Below the pieces are notes generated by a model that did no database searches, was not told the origin of the DNA, and saw only the letters and a program-made list of their open reading frames with translations. From Chelydra serpentina (taxonomy: Eukaryota > Chordata > Testudines > Chelydridae): a DNA stretch of 64,000 bases. Below are positions 49,735 through 61,628 of this stretch, one piece after another (within the stretch, counting starts at the first letter, position 1; the number at the start of each line of letters is the position of its first letter). The DNA lies in contig JBAIAC010000154.1 of assembly GCA_037349315.1 (NCBI GenBank), forward strand, positions 682,001 to 746,000, given 5' to 3'. The position numbers and the translations under genes are program-made.

Positions 49735-50590
49735 ATTCGTCACACATGTGACTGGTTATGACTTATTTACTTGGTCTTAAAAGAGAACAACAAGGACCCG
49801 AGTCTCCTCCCTGTCAATAACTCTCTGCTCAGCTAATCAGGATAGAGACTGAGGGGTGGGAGGCTGAGGGTTCTCACCAGAGAGCCCAAAGGATGGCCCA
49901 GGTCACCGGTGGGGGTCACTGTCCGAGCACTATTTCAGCCCCACATTTTTGGGTAGACCGCCCACAATGGGAGCTGCAGAGCACCCCCCACAAGACACAC
50001 ACACACCCCTACACCTCGCCTGGTGGTGGGAGGGGAACAGGGGAAAGGACAAAAGAAGTAAGAGGTGAAGAGAAAGGAGGGAGGGATGGAGGAAAAGGTC
50101 AAACAAAAAGGACAAACCCTAATGTCCCCAGTGATTCTGAGGGACAAAATCCCAAGTGGGGAATAAAATTCTGCCACCTGAAGCTACTGTTTTCCATGCC
50201 TAGAATTCAGCTGGCACCAGATGGATCAGACTGAACAGGTCCCAAACCTCTCGGAGGCTCTTACCGTCTAACCAGGGATGTCTGTTTTCTAGGAAAGTCC
50301 GTAAAAGGAAAGGAGAAAACTACAAAGAGGATCCTCGACGTGCTCACGTACGTGAACCCTAATACTCTCTCAGTCCTCCAAGAGAGACCTCGACAAGGAG
50401 ACTTGCTGAAGCAAAGCCACGGGGGTCTCCGAGGTTTCCCTGGCCCTGCGCCCCTGGCCTGGCCTGGCTGATGTCAGCATCTCTCTGTGAGGTCACCGCC
50501 TCCCACCACCTTTGACCAATAGGCTGAGGTCCTGCAAAAGGCCTTTGTGATGTCACTGCCTCACCCACCCCTCCCCTGCCGTGCTAATGT
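49735..50590. repeat. Block A, third copy (inverted), with flank
   Basis: The sequence from GACTTATTTACTTGGTCTTA (49758) to CCGTGCTAATGTCCTGCCGC (50596) matches 58310-59150 in direct orientation and 1560-2160 in inverse. No gene is seen in it. Confidence 0.8.
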
Positions 50591-50735
50591 CCTGCCGCTG
50601 GCCTGACACTGGGGAGGTTTGAGCTACTCCCTGGGGATCACCCCACTCAATGAGTGTTCATTCTAGGAAGCAAGCCGGCTAGACAGTAAAACATCAGAGG
50701 CTGCTCCCAATGCTACACTCAGTTTTTCAGAAATT

Positions 50736-51070
50736 AGTAGACTTTATGGTCAGAAGAGACCATTAGAACATCTCATCTGACCCCCTGCATATCACAGGCC
50801 TCCTGTGTACCACAAGAGCTACTTTTTGGGCAAACACATTCCAGAAAGGCATCTAGTCTTCATTAAATGACATCAAGAGATGGAGAATCCACCACTTCCC
50901 TTGGTACCTTGTTCCTGTGGTGAATCATCCTCGCTGTGGAATAATCCTCCCTGATTTGTAGTTTGTCTCTTTTTACCTTCCAGCCATTGGGTCTTGTTAT
51001 GCCTTTCTCTGCTAGATTAAAGAGTCCTTTAATACCCAATATTTTCTCTCCATTAAGGAACTTCAACACT
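50736..51070 (-). mobile_element. CR1 LINE 3' region
   Basis: On the minus strand it encodes remnants of the CR1 C-terminus and ends with GAGATGTTCTAATGGTCTCT and CTGACCATAAAGTCTAC. About 335 bp, 5'-truncated. Its inner end abuts the tRNA-Asn relic module. Confidence 0.85.
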
Positions 51071-51094
51071 GAGGAAGTAGCTCGGGGTCACCAT

Positions 51095-51166
51095 TGTCCC
51101 TGGGTGGGCTCGAACCACCAGCCTTTCGGTTAACAGCCCAACGCGCTGACCCATTGTGCAGCAGAC
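51095..51166 (-). pseudogene. tRNA-Asn(GTT) pseudogene
   Basis: The T arm (TGGTGGTTCGAGCCCACC) and anticodon loop CTGTTAA are kept. The anticodon stem has a G/G mismatch and the 5' acceptor strand (GTCTGCT) no longer pairs at three positions. Decayed sister of 11561 and 61439. Confidence 0.8.
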
Positions 51167-51290
51167 ACACAGACACAAGTCTGCTGTTACCAAGGCTGCT
51201 GCCGAGCAGCCTGCGCCTCTGCCTGCCAGCGCTAGAGCTCACAAGGCGCTAGGCCGGATGCTGGCTGCTGGCTGTGGGGGTTGAAGACCC

Positions 51291-51362
51291 AGCAGAGGGG
51301 CGCAGTGGAAGCGTGCTGGGCCCGTAACCCTGACATTGATGGATCAGAGCCATCCTATGCTA
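51291..51362 (+). tRNA. Initiator-Met-like tRNA with anticodon CGT
   Basis: AGCAGAGGGGCGCAGTGG start, loop CCCGTAA (CGT), T arm GATGG-ATCAGAG-CCATC. One anticodon-stem mismatch and one acceptor mismatch, as in 11758-11829. Shared derived anticodon shows common descent after the CAT-to-CGT change. Confidence 0.65.
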
Positions 51363-51467
51363 GGCATGTGCTTCTTTCATTTGCTCTGGGCCTTCAAGCG
51401 AGGTGGTGACCAGCAGAGGTGGGATGAAAGTAAGAGGCAGGCCTGTGCATGGTGAGGGCCTCCAGTC

Positions 51468-51968
51468 CCATAGACTTTAAGGTCAGAAGGGACCATTATG
51501 ATCATCTAGTCTGACCTCCTGCACAATGCAGGCCACAGAATCTCACCCACCCACTCCTGGAATAATCCTCTCAGCTACTGAAGTCCTCAAATCATGGTTT
51601 AAAGACTTCAAGGTGCAGAGAATCCTCCAGTAAGTGACCCGTGCCCCATGCTGCAGAGGAAGGCAAAAAACCTCCAGGGCCTCTGCCAATCTACCCTGGA
51701 GGAACATTCCTTCCTGACCCCAAATGTGGCGATCAGCTGAACCCTGAGCATGTGGGCAAGACTCACCAGCCAGATACCCAGGAAAAAGTTCTCTGTAGTA
51801 ACTTCTAACATCCCACCATTGGTCCTATTTACCACTGATAATGAAAGGTCAGTTAATTGCCAAGTTCATGTTATCCCATGAAACCATCCCCTCCATAAAT
51901 TTATCTAGCTTAATCTTGAAGCAAGATAGGTCTTTTGCCCCCACTGCTTCCCTTGGAAGGCAGTTTTT
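51468..51968 (-). mobile_element. CR1 LINE 3' region
   Basis: Copy of 11936-12425 with an extra 25 bases near 51900 (TTTATCTAGCTTAATCTTGA). Same insertion, duplicated with its surroundings. Confidence 0.87.
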
Positions 51969-51998
51969 CTGACAGTAGCCAATAACAGGTGCCTTAAA

Positions 51999-52073
51999 AG
52001 CCACCACTGGGAGTTGAACCTAGGATCTCTTGTTTACAAAACAGGTGTTTTAATCTAGCTAAGCCATGGTGCC
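51999..52073 (-). pseudogene. tRNA-Thr(TGT) pseudogene
   Basis: Loop TTTGTAA (TGT) and B box AGGTTCAACTCC are present, but the acceptor has a G/G mismatch at 2-71, the anticodon stem CCTGT / ACAAG fails at one pair, and the D loop has an extra base (AGCTAGATTAAAA). Decayed sister of 12476-12549. Confidence 0.75.
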
Positions 52074-52429
52074 TGCCCATGGCTGAGGGATGGGGTCTAC
52101 CCACACCTGATTCCCTGCCAGACCCGACCTGGGCCTGACAAGCGTTGCTTGTGTTTGGATTCTGCAAACAGAGGAGCAGGTGACGTTTTCCTTGCAAGCT
52201 GTGTGTGTGTGAATCCTTGGCCAGGTCTGCACTACAAAGTTATTGCAGCATCATTATATTGCTCAGGTGTGTGAAAAACACAGAACGCTCCCTCGGTCGC
52301 CTTCTTTTGGCTGGTGCACACACGGCAATGCCACGTCTGGCGACAAAACTGCCCTCTGTTGGCGACAAAATAAAAACACCTCGATGAGAGGCCTGGAGCT
52401 TTTTGCAGCAAACTGAGAGTGACACATAC

Positions 52430-52810
52430 CCAGCCCCCCACACCCCGGTCCTGACTCCTGCACCCCCCTCAAACTCCATCCCCCAGTCCTGACTCCTGCA
52501 CCCCCCCACATCCCCACCCCCAGCACCAAACAGGAGCTCCTGTACACCCGTCCCAGATTCCTACCTGCCCCCCTCGCACCAAATGGGAGCTGCCCCAGGT
52601 CAGTGCTCCACACCCCAACCTCCTGCCCCAACCCTGAGCCCCCTCCCTCACCCTGGCTCCTGGACAGACCCTGCACCCCAACCCCCAATCTGCTCCTGCC
52701 CCCGAACTCCCTCCCAGACCCTGCACCCCCAGCCCTGTGCTCAGTGCACCCCCACCCTCAGCTCAGTGCAGAGAGAGACGCAGAGAATGGGCTAGAACCA
52801 GGGAGAAGGT
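52430..52810. repeat. C-rich degenerate tandem repeat
   Basis: Counterpart of 12880-13230, with CCTGACTCCTGCACCCCC and CCAGACCCTGCACCCCCAGC. Beyond it, 52810-53160 is a C-rich stretch with ATGCCCCACAGTGCTC-like units and no gene. Confidence 0.78.
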
Positions 52811-53348
52811 AGGTACCCGCTCCATGTGGGCAGGGGTGGGGTGGGGGATCCTGTTTACCCCTCCCCAGCTCTTCTGCTCTTTCAGTTTACCCCCAGCCCC
52901 TCCCTTGCTCCAGGGACCAACCCTAGCTCCCGCCCCGCTGTGTTATTGACCCGGCCCCTGCCTTGCTCCAGTCAGCAGGGACTAATCCTCCCCCCATGTC
53001 CCACTGTGCTCATCTGGCCCCAGGCCCCTGCCTCGCTCCAGCTGGGGACCAATCCTTCCCCCCAATGCCCCACAGTGCTCTTGCCCCTGGCCCCTTCATT
53101 CCACAGGGGGGCCCAGAAATATGTTTGGCACCAGGCCCACAAAAACTAACCCAGCCCTGGATACCAGACTGGGATGGGGATTGCATTGTCCTTTATTTGT
53201 ATTCCCAATGGCATTTCTGTCTGTGGTTTCATTTTTCTTTGTCGAACGGTGTTTTCTCCTGGATCTGAGATTTAACTAGAAAAAGCCTTTTTTGCCTTTG
53301 TTTTACCTGCTTGCTCTTGCAGTGGAAGGGGGCAGCTACACTCACTAA

Positions 53349-53412
53349 ACTGGGCTAGTTTAGTCAGTGGAGCATCAAGCTCTTAGTCGGGGGTTTGACC
53401 CCCATGTCTAGG
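53349..53412 (+). pseudogene. tRNA-Lys(CTT)-like relic
   Basis: CTGGGCTAGTTTAGTCAGTG and GAGCATCAAGCTCTTAGTC resemble the D and anticodon arms of tRNA-Lys with CTT. The 3' side of the anticodon stem is missing bases and the T arm is short (GGGGGTTTGACCCCC). Same upstream module as Lys at 15847 (GGCATTTCTGTCTGTGG near 53210). Confidence 0.5.
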
Positions 53413-54299
53413 CACTCAGCTTTTTAAGTTCCCTTGTGTGCCAGGAGCCAAATGATTCCTGGTCATGTCCAGAGCGCTCAGGGGAGGCGGAGGTGAGCTG
53501 GCGTGGGGACCGGTTCCTCTGTCCTCCCCCCAAGGGTTACATCCTGCAGCCCTACCCCCCCCCACCCCAGATCACCTCCGTTCCGCCTCTGCCTCCTCCC
53601 TTGAGCGCACCACCACTTCTCCTCCTCCCTCCCTCCCTCCTTGCGCACGGCAAGCCTGGGAGGGAGGGCGGTGGAGGGGAAATGTGGCACACCCAGGGGA
53701 TGGGGCAGAGATTTGGGGAAGGGGTTGGAATGGGGGTGGGGCCAGGGGAGGAGTTGGGGATGGGGGCAGGGGGGACGAGAGCACCCACCGGCGCCTGCTA
53801 AAGTCGAGTCGGTGTCTGTGGAAAGCCCTGGCTCAGGCTAGAGACACAGGGAGGTTTTGCTGTTCATGGAGCAAAGGAAATTGTGTCTGTGTGTGAAATG
53901 GAGGGAAATGAAACACCCACCCGATGGCACAAGGCCCGAAGGCACGAGGGTGAAGGAATCAGGCTGAGGAATGACTGAAGTGGACTCACCTGGGATTGAA
54001 ATGACGTTTGTTTCTGTCAAGTCGTGAGGAATGTGGCATTAATTCACAGGTGGGGTTGAGGCTTCTTTAGCTCCTTGTAAAAACTTGAACTGGATTTCCC
54101 AGAAGGGAGAAAGGGAAAGTCCAGGAGCTGCCTTTAGTCCCTGGCTGGGGTCTCCTGGGCAGTGGAAAACGTCCCTTGTTTGCTGATGACAAGGGGATCG
54201 TGGAGAGCTCCGATGTCCCTCGGTGGGGATATGACGGGAAAGGGACTGTCTGAATTATCAAGGCAGGAAATGGACAACAATCTACAGCAACGTCACTAA

Positions 54300-54690
54300 A
54301 GGGAAACTGCGGAATTGGAATTAATATGCAAACAAGATACCATTACCTTAGGCTTGAATATTGACTGTGAATGGCTCGGTCATTACGTTAATTGAATTTA
54401 TTTCCCCTCCTTAACACCTTTGTGTCAACTGTCTGCAATGGGCCATGTTGATTATCACTTCAAAAGTTTCTTTCCTACTGATAACAGCCCCTTTGAACTC
54501 ATTAGTCTCTTAAGATTGATATAGACCCTCCCACCTTTTCATGTTTCTCAGAATGTATAAATATCTGCTCACTGTACGTTCCATTCCATGCGTCTGATGA
54601 GGTGGGTTCTTAACCCACGAAAGCTTATGCTGAAATAAATGTGTTAGTCTCTAAGGTGCCACAGGTATTTTTCTTATTTTCTTTTTATTA
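54300..54690 (+). mobile_element. Dispersed repeat with CACGAAAGCTTATGC end
   Basis: Contains TGTATAAATATCTGCTCACT, GTCTGATGAGGTGGGTTCTT, CCACGAAAGCTTATGCTGAA and GTTAGTCTCTAAGGTGCCAC. It interrupts the Ser upstream flank (before at 54290, after at 54690), so it inserted after that flank had been duplicated. Class uncertain. Confidence 0.65.
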
Positions 54691-54881
54691 ACCACAAACA
54701 CACTCTCATCATGCTCCAGCCAGCAGGGAAATGAGCAGGAATTCTTGCTGTTCAGCCATGGACACACTTACACAATGGCACGGCAGTGAGTGTGTTGTGG
54801 AAGCTGGTCTGAGGAAACAATAGGAAACGATCACTCAGTGAGAACAGAACTAGAGTGTAGTGAGCAAAGTGCCTAAAGCAA

Positions 54882-54963
54882 GTAGTTGTGCCCGAGTGGT
54901 TAAGGCGATGGGCTAGAAATCCATTGGGGTTTCCCTGCACAGGTTTGCATCCTGTCAACTACG
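54882..54963 (+). tRNA. tRNA-Ser(AGA), slightly degraded
   Basis: Acceptor GTAGTTG / CAACTAC perfect. The D arm has GTGCCCGAG for GTGGCCGAG, the anticodon stem has a wobble (ATGGG / TCCAT), and the B box is GGTTTGCATCC with a changed key A. Anticodon AGA. Transcription may be reduced. Confidence 0.72.
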
Positions 54964-55044
54964 GAGGAACTTGTGGTTCTTTAGTTTCAGTGCCTGAGCA
55001 TCCTTGGTGTCAAGGGGAGCTCGGTCTTGTCTCACTCTCAGGCT

Positions 55045-56090
55045 GTGTCCACACTACAGAGTTATGCTGCTTTAGTTGAAGTGTTTTAATTAAACACTCT
55101 GCTCCTTGTGTCACCAGAGCGCATCCACTCTAGCAACTCTTGCGTCGCCCCAAAGAGCAGTGCATTGTGGGTAGCTTTCGCACTGTGCAACTGGCCGCAG
55201 GGGGCTTTGGGAGGGGTTTGCAATGGCTCATGGGCCGGTGCAGCATCACATGATGCAGGTTTCTCTGTCCCATTGTTCCATGGGCAGCCTACTAGATTGC
55301 CAGCTGCTTCTCCACTGCAGTGTGTGTGGCAGGGCAGAGAGTGTGTGACAGAGTGTGTGTGTCGCACGCTGTCGCTAAGCTCAGACAGCTGCTGGAAGCA
55401 ACCAGTCCTGAGGCAGGGGGAGGGGGACACCCCAGTAATGAGATAGGGGGAGGGGCACAGCCCTGACATCAGCCCCCGCTTCCCTCACTGGCTCAGCACA
55501 GCAGTGTCTCTCTCACACACACACGCTGCTGCCTGGCTCTGTGTCAGGGGGGACGGAACAAGGGGGTTTAGGGGCTGTGGCCCCACCACTTTTTACCAGC
55601 CGTAAGGACGAAGGCTGGATGGGGGGATAAGGCCGAGGCTTGGGGGGTAGAGGGGTTCTGTGGGTGGCCCCAGGGGGAGGGGAGGGGCAGGGTCTCAGGG
55701 AGACGGGGCAGTGTAGGGTTGGGATCTCAGGGAGACGGGGCGGTGTAGGGTTGGGCCACAGGGAGAAGGGGAGGCGTGAGTGCAGGTACTTGGGGGAAAG
55801 GGGCATCATGGGGGCAGCACAGTTCGGATGCCGGTGACCCCTCTACTGTAAGGAGCTTCCGCCCCCCATCTCCGTGGTCGCCGTGCGGGGGAGCAGCATC
55901 CCCCGGCAGTGATTTGCTCCTTGCTGCACAGAGCAGCAGGCTCAGCCGTCAGAACTTCCCGGAGCGATGAGAGGGGAGGGGCCCAGCCTCTGGAGCAGGA
56001 ACGCAGGGCAGGGAGTTCCCGGCAGGCATTGTGGGATACTGGCGGAGGTCAGTTCTGGTGATATAATGACCAGCAGCGTCTACACTGACA
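55045..56090. other. No gene recognised
   Basis: Contains a MITE-like end (GGCTGTGTCCACACTACAGA, 55042), a CpG-containing stretch, a GA-rich run with AGGGAGACGGGGC(A/G)GTGTAGGG in two copies (55690-55760), and unassigned GC-rich DNA. Frames of up to 127 codons lack recognisable domains. Confidence 0.5.
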
Positions 56091-56289
56091 CTTTGTCACT
56101 CTCAGTTTGCTGCAAAAAGCTCCAGGCCTCTCGTCGAGGTGGTTTGATTTTGTCACCAAAACAGGGCAGTTTTGTCACCAGACGTGGCATTGCCGTGTGT
56201 GCACCCAACTGAGGGAGCATCGTGTGTTTTTCACACGCCTGAGCAATATAATGATGCAGAAATAACGTTGTAGTGCAGACCTGGCCAAG

Positions 56290-57060
56290 GATTCACACAC
56301 ACACAGCTTGCCAGGAAAACTTCCCCTGCTCCTCTGCTTTGCAGAATCCAAACACAAGCAAAGGCCCAGGTGGGGGCTGGCAGGAAGTCAGCTGTGGGAA
56401 GACACCATATGTTAATCCCTGGCAGGCACCATGGCTTAGCTGGTTAAAGCGCCTGTTTCGTAAACAGGAGATCCTGGGTTCAACTCCCAGTGGTGCCTTG
56501 TTGAGTGGTTTTTGGGGCACCTGGCATTGGCTAATGTCAGAAAACAAGATTCAGAGCTAGACGGGCCTTTGGTCTAGCCCAGTGTGGCTGCTCCTGTGGT
56601 TTAAATTACACTCCCAGGCACTGATAATAGAGTTACTGAAAGTTTGGGAGTTAAGAGCTGATAGGCCCGTGGTCCAGTCCCCTCCCAGACGACCCCTCCC
56701 TCTGGGACAGGGGCAGGTCTGACTCTCACACCAAATGCCTCCTTGTTGCTGCCAGAATCTGTGGGGGGCTCATTTAGTTTACGCCGAGGGTGGAGTCCTG
56801 CTTTGTGCACCGTGTCTGAGACTGAAAATCCTGAACCATCCTTTGAAATAACGAATGCAGCAGGACGTGTTATGGTCCCTGCCCCAAAGCAGACAGACCA
56901 ATGGAGAGCTGAGTCCAGGGTAATACTTCACAGGGCTGAGCAAGGCCGGCAAGAATTCATCTGGTCCTCATGGGCCTCTCGCAATGACGTCCTTCTTGTG
57001 TGCCAGGACTGACAAAAACATCCCAGACAGAGAAGCAGCAGGTCAAAAAAGCTGCTTTCT
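56290..57060. repeat. Segmental duplication G, copy 2 (Thr-Phe module)
   Basis: Inverse of 45780-46520. It holds tRNA-Thr, its LINE tail (56515-56600) and the conserved flank that leads to the Phe-like locus. The part 56095-56360 is also the inverse of 12590-12880. Confidence 0.8.
56425..56498 (+). tRNA. tRNA-Thr(CGT)
   Basis: Acceptor GGCACCA / TGGTGCC perfect. D arm TGGCTTAGCTGGTTAAAG, anticodon arm CCTGT-TTCGTAA-ACAGG (CGT), T arm CTGGG-TTCAACT-CCCAG. TTTTT at 56509-56513. All parts are sound. The only Thr(CGT) with a Thr body here. Confidence 0.94.
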
Positions 57061-57064
57061 ACAT

Positions 57065-57138
57065 GCTGAAGTAGCTCGGTCAGGAGAACGTTAGATTGAC
57101 AATTTAGAAGTTCCCTGGTTCAATCCCAGGCTTTAGCC
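57065..57138 (+). tRNA. Phe-like tRNA with anticodon GAC
   Basis: Acceptor GCTGAAG / CTTTAGC pairs with one wobble. The D arm TAGCTCGGTCAGGAGAAC and T arm CCTGG-TTCAATC-CCAGG are good. The anticodon loop TTGACAA gives GAC (Val) where Phe has GAA; its stem holds with wobbles. The T arm is better than in the GAA copy at 23523. Identity uncertain. Confidence 0.65.
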
Positions 57139-57377
57139 TGCTCTTTGGGCGCAGGGGTGGCTTGTTTTCTCAAAGATACGCACCCACCAGTGAGGCTTAG
57201 GGGAGATTCCCCTCCCTTCATATCCAGCTCCTCACAATGAGGAGGGTGTTGGGCTTCCTACCAGAGATCTCTCCCTGGACCCTGCTAGGGGCTCCATCTC
57301 CTGTATCAGTCTGTGGCTAGTAGGCGTGTGATGGATCTGCTGGGAGAGAGGAGGGGCTCTCTCTTCATCCCCTCACC

Positions 57378-57832
<455 letters not shown>

Positions 57833-58084
57833 TGAAGAAATACGGTTCATGCCAGCCCCACAATGCCACCGCTACTCTGTGCTCTTTCAGCATCACCCCA
57901 ACATGCCAGTGACACACACACTGCCAGAGACCCTCCCCTGCTGCAGAACACTTTGGGAACAGAGCACAGGTGCCGTATCGCACAGTGTCAGATATCTCCT
58001 GTTTGCACAAGTAAAACTGGGGGTTAGCTCCAGCGTAACCAACAGAAGCCTCCTACCTCTGGCCTTCCCTCAAACCCTGGGCCT

Positions 58085-58470
58085 GCTCCACCCAAACGTA
58101 TTTACTTGGTCTTAAAAGAGAACAACAAGGACCCGAGTCACCTCCCTGTCAATAACTCCCTGCTCAGCCAATCCGGGAGTTCTAGGGCCTGGGTTACACA
58201 GGAAGTGCGACTGGATGAACATAATGGTCCTTTCTTACCTTAACCTCGATCAATCTCTACAATTAATGCAGAGAAGCAGCAAAATTCATCACACATGTGA
58301 CAGGTTATGACTTATTTACTTGGTCTTAAAAGAGAACAACAAGGACCCGAGTCTCCTCCCTGTCAATAACTCCCTGCTCAGCCAATCCGGGTAGAGACTG
58401 AGGGGTGGGAGGCTGAGGGTTCTCTCCAGAGAGCCCAAAGGACGGCCCAGGTCACCGGTGGGGATCACTG
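58085..58470. repeat. Local tandem duplication with CR1-like end
   Basis: ATTTACTTGGTCTTAAAAGA and the next 70 bases occur twice (58099 and 58315), separated by a CR1-like 3' end (58180-58265). The single version is at 49762. This leads into block A. Confidence 0.75.
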
Positions 58471-60179
58471 TCCGAGCACTATTTCAGCCCCACATTTTTC
58501 TGTAGACCGCCCACAATGGGATCTGCAGAGCACCCCCCACAAGACACACACACACCCCTACACCTCGCCTGGTGGTGGGAGGGGAACAGGGGAAAGGACA
58601 AAAGAAGTAAGAGGTGAAGAGAAAGGAGGGAGGGATGGAGGAAAAGGTCAAACAAAAAGGACAAACCCTAATGTCCCCAGTGATTCTGAGGGACAAAATC
58701 CCAAGTGGGGAATAAAATTCTGCCACCTGAAGCTACTGTTTTCCATGCCTAGAATTCAGCTGGCACCAGATGGATCAGACTGAACAGGTCCCAAACCTCT
58801 CGGAGGCTCTTACCGTCTAACCAGGGACGTCTGTTTTCTAGGAAAGTGCGTAAAAGGAAAGGAGAAAACTCCAAAGAGGTTCCTCCTGGCGCTCACGTCC
58901 GTGAACCCTAATACTCTCTCAGTCCTCCAAGAGAGACCCGACAAGGAGACTTGCTGAAGCAAAGCCACGGGGGTCTCCGAGGTTTCCCTGGCCCCGCGCC
59001 CCTGGCCTGGCCTGGCTGATGTCAGCATCTCTCTGTGAGGTCACCGCCTCCCCACCACCTTTGACCAATAGGCCGAGGTCCTGCAAAATGCCTTTGTGAT
59101 GTCACTGCCTCACCCACCCCTCCCCTGCCGTGCTAATGTCCTGCCGCTGGCCAGACACAGATTGTATAGGGCCACTGCTGCTATTTGGGGCTTTGTCCTA
59201 TTACCTCCCACCCACGGTGACCAGACAGCAAGGGTGGAAAATCGGGATGGGGGTGGGGGGTAATAGGAGCCTATATAAAAAAACAACCCTAAAATTGGGA
59301 CTGTCCCTATACAAGTGGGACATCTGGTCACCCCACCCACCCCCTGTCCTGGTTTTTCCCACATGCTCTCTGGTCACCCTGTCCCCAGCCCAGCCAGCTG
59401 GGGGTGGTAATTCCAGCCGGCCCCTGTTGCTTGGGCTGGCTGCGGAGGAAGTGACTTACTTTCATTTTTACTTCCCCAGCACGCAGCCCCCCCGCCCCCC
59501 CCCCCAGCACCTCACCCAACCCAGCCCTGCCGGAGGGGAAGGGGGAGAGAGGGGTGCTCCGTAGGGGGGGAGGGGAAAGTGGGGTCCTCAGTAGGGGCAG
59601 GGGAGAAGAATGGCCATTGTGGGGGGCAACAAAGGACACTGCCAGAGCCGCCCAGCCTGCCTCCCCTCACGCCGGGGGAGAGTCACACTCACAGGTGAGT
59701 TCCTCCCCCCCCCTTCCCAGAGACCCCAGCAGCCAATCCCCTCCCCAGACTGTGCTGCAGGCAGCGCATTGGGCTCTCTCTAGGACCCAGCGCTGCTCTT
59801 ACCTGCCCCACGGCTTCCCGTCCCTCCCGGCTCCCGGCAGAGTGTCTGGTGCTGTTGTCTTCTCTAGCAGTTGACTGGAAGTGGCGCATTGGCCCCATGC
59901 CGTGTAGCCATGTTTTCTCGAAGGGCGAAAGCAGGAAGAATGGAGCCTTCGTAGCCCACCCGATAGTCCATAACATCAGTAAGGAAAATATTTCTCAATG
60001 AGCTCTCAGTAAAAGATCAGAAACAGCCAGTGTCCGCATCATGCTACGGGCATTGGGATGTTCTTTAAATTTGCCAGACCAACCTAACTAACACCTAACA
60101 CACATTTAAAGCTCTTCTTTTCACGCCGTTGCTCATTCTCAGGATCTGCTTTGTCTCCAGACAGATCCTTCTGTCTGTT

Positions 60180-60258
60180 TCATAGATTCATAGATTCTAG
60201 GGCTGGAAGGGACCTCGAAGGGTCATCGAGTCCAGCCCCCTGCCCTCATGGCAGGACC
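60180..60258 (-). mobile_element. CR1 LINE 3' end
   Basis: Plus-strand ATAGATTCATAGATTCTAGG, then GGCTGGAAGGGACCTCGAAG and GGTCATCGAGTCCAGCCCCC is the inverse of a typical CR1 terminus with ATTCTATG-type octamers. Absent from the homologous place near 23170, so inserted after that duplication. Confidence 0.9.
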
Positions 60259-60497
60259 AAATACTGTTTCGTTCATTGACGTGTCTGAGTAAACACTCAC
60301 CTTCACTCTATTCTCAGACAAAAAATAGTATTAACTGTTTGCTACTGATAGGTCTAGACAGCATTTGTCGAGTGGAAGATGAGATTTCTGGGGGATTGTT
60401 CCCAAGACCCAGAACTTTGTGTTCCAACATCTCCCAGCTTCCTTGGTGAAAAGAAGACCAAGGTTTATTTGCAACGTAGAGAATGAAGGTAGTTTTT

Positions 60498-60570
60498 CAC
60501 CCAAGATGGGACTTGAACCCAAAATCTCTGTCTTCAGAAGCCAATGCTTTATCCATTAGGGAACTGGGGC
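60498..60570 (-). pseudogene. tRNA-Arg-like pseudogene, anticodon CTG
   Basis: GCCCCAGTTCCCTAATGGAT start and GGGTTCAAGTCCC T loop place it with the Arg(TCT) gene at 22882, whose flank it shares inversely. The loop is TTCTGAA (CTG, Gln). The anticodon stem, D stem and acceptor (CTTGGGT) have mismatches. Confidence 0.75.
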
Positions 60571-61195
60571 CTTGAGTTACAACTACTGAAGGGTTGGAAA
60601 ATCCCTCTCATAAATGCACATTCCTCACATTCGCTAGGAAGCCAAATATCCCCTTTATGCGCCTTACAGAAATGTCGGCATCCCCTGTCAGCGAGGCAAC
60701 TGGGCAGGTCGCTGACAGAGCTGAGCCCCACCTTTCTGCAGCCATCTTTAGAGAAGAACCCCACCCCAGAGTCACCCCTCCCTCCGTCAGCACCTCCACG
60801 GCTGTGGCTCTGAGTGGCAGTGGGATGATTAGGGGGCGAATCCGGTGCTGGAAGTGGGGTCAGGTCAGCCTGTGAGGAGTAACCAGGTGGGGCAGACCCA
60901 GGGGGAGGCTGTGGGCTGCTGGTCGGTCGTTGGGATCAGAGCTCTAGATCAAAGCTGCACAGTGACCTGACACCCAGGGTTACAAGGCCGACATAGCGAC
61001 CCCCTTACCGGCCTCGTGAACCCCAAACCCTAGTTACTCTGGGCACTTAGGAGTCTCTGTCCCTTAATCACTTCTGGGAGCTCCCCAGCAGGCTGCGGGC
61101 GTCAGCCGCCTCCTGCCTCACAGGTGAGACTCTTGGCGCTGTGCAAGCCGCCCCCTCGCTTGCAGGCCCAGGGTAGGAAGCGGGAGGCCTGGTGC

Positions 61196-61266
61196 TCGCA
61201 GAAGAGGGTTTGATTAAACCACCTCTGTGTTGTGGGCACAGCACAGTTCCCCTGTGTCCCTCTGCT
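61196..61266 (-). pseudogene. Initiator tRNA-Met pseudogene, anticodon changed to CAC
   Basis: Same relic as 11309-11379 (AGCAGAGGGACACAGGGGAA) but with GCCCACAACACAGAGGT, so CAT has become CAC. The T arm does not pair. It lies upstream of tRNA-Asn in the same arrangement. Confidence 0.72.
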
Positions 61267-61438
61267 GGCTTTTCGTAAGCAGCACCCAGCGGCCCTGGCT
61301 CCAGGCTGGTGCCTTGCGAGCTCTGGCACGGGCAGGGAGCGGTGCAGGGGGCTGGGCCGGGGCCCTGGCAAACCAGCTGCTGGGAGGTGTCTTTGAGGCA
61401 GCAAAACAGTCCCTTAAGAAGCAAGATCAGATTATTCC

Positions 61439-61512
61439 CGTCCCTGGGTGGGCTCGAACCACCAGCCTTTCGGTTAACAGCCGAACGCGCTGACCCATTG
61501 CGCCACAGAGAC
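61439..61512 (-). tRNA. tRNA-Asn(GTT)
   Basis: As 11561-11634, with GGTTCGAGCCC in the T arm. All stems pair. AAAA at 61403-61406 gives a downstream T-run. Likely functional. Confidence 0.94.
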
Positions 61513-61628
61513 ACACAGAAACAAAACTGCTGTTACCAAGGCTGCTGCCGAGCAGCCGGCGCGTCTCCCTGCCAGCGCTGGAGCTCACAGGGCGCTAGGC
61601 CGGATGCTGGAGCTGGGGCTGCAGACCC

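Larger units (their letters stand above)
58450..60850. repeat. Block A, copy 2 (inverted)
   Basis: Inverse of 1-2168, with the MITE at 59213-59335. Between about 59875 and 60650 an insertion brings in sequence that is otherwise inverse to 22980-23330, a CR1 end and the Arg relic, so two duplicated tracts are interleaved. Confidence 0.8.
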
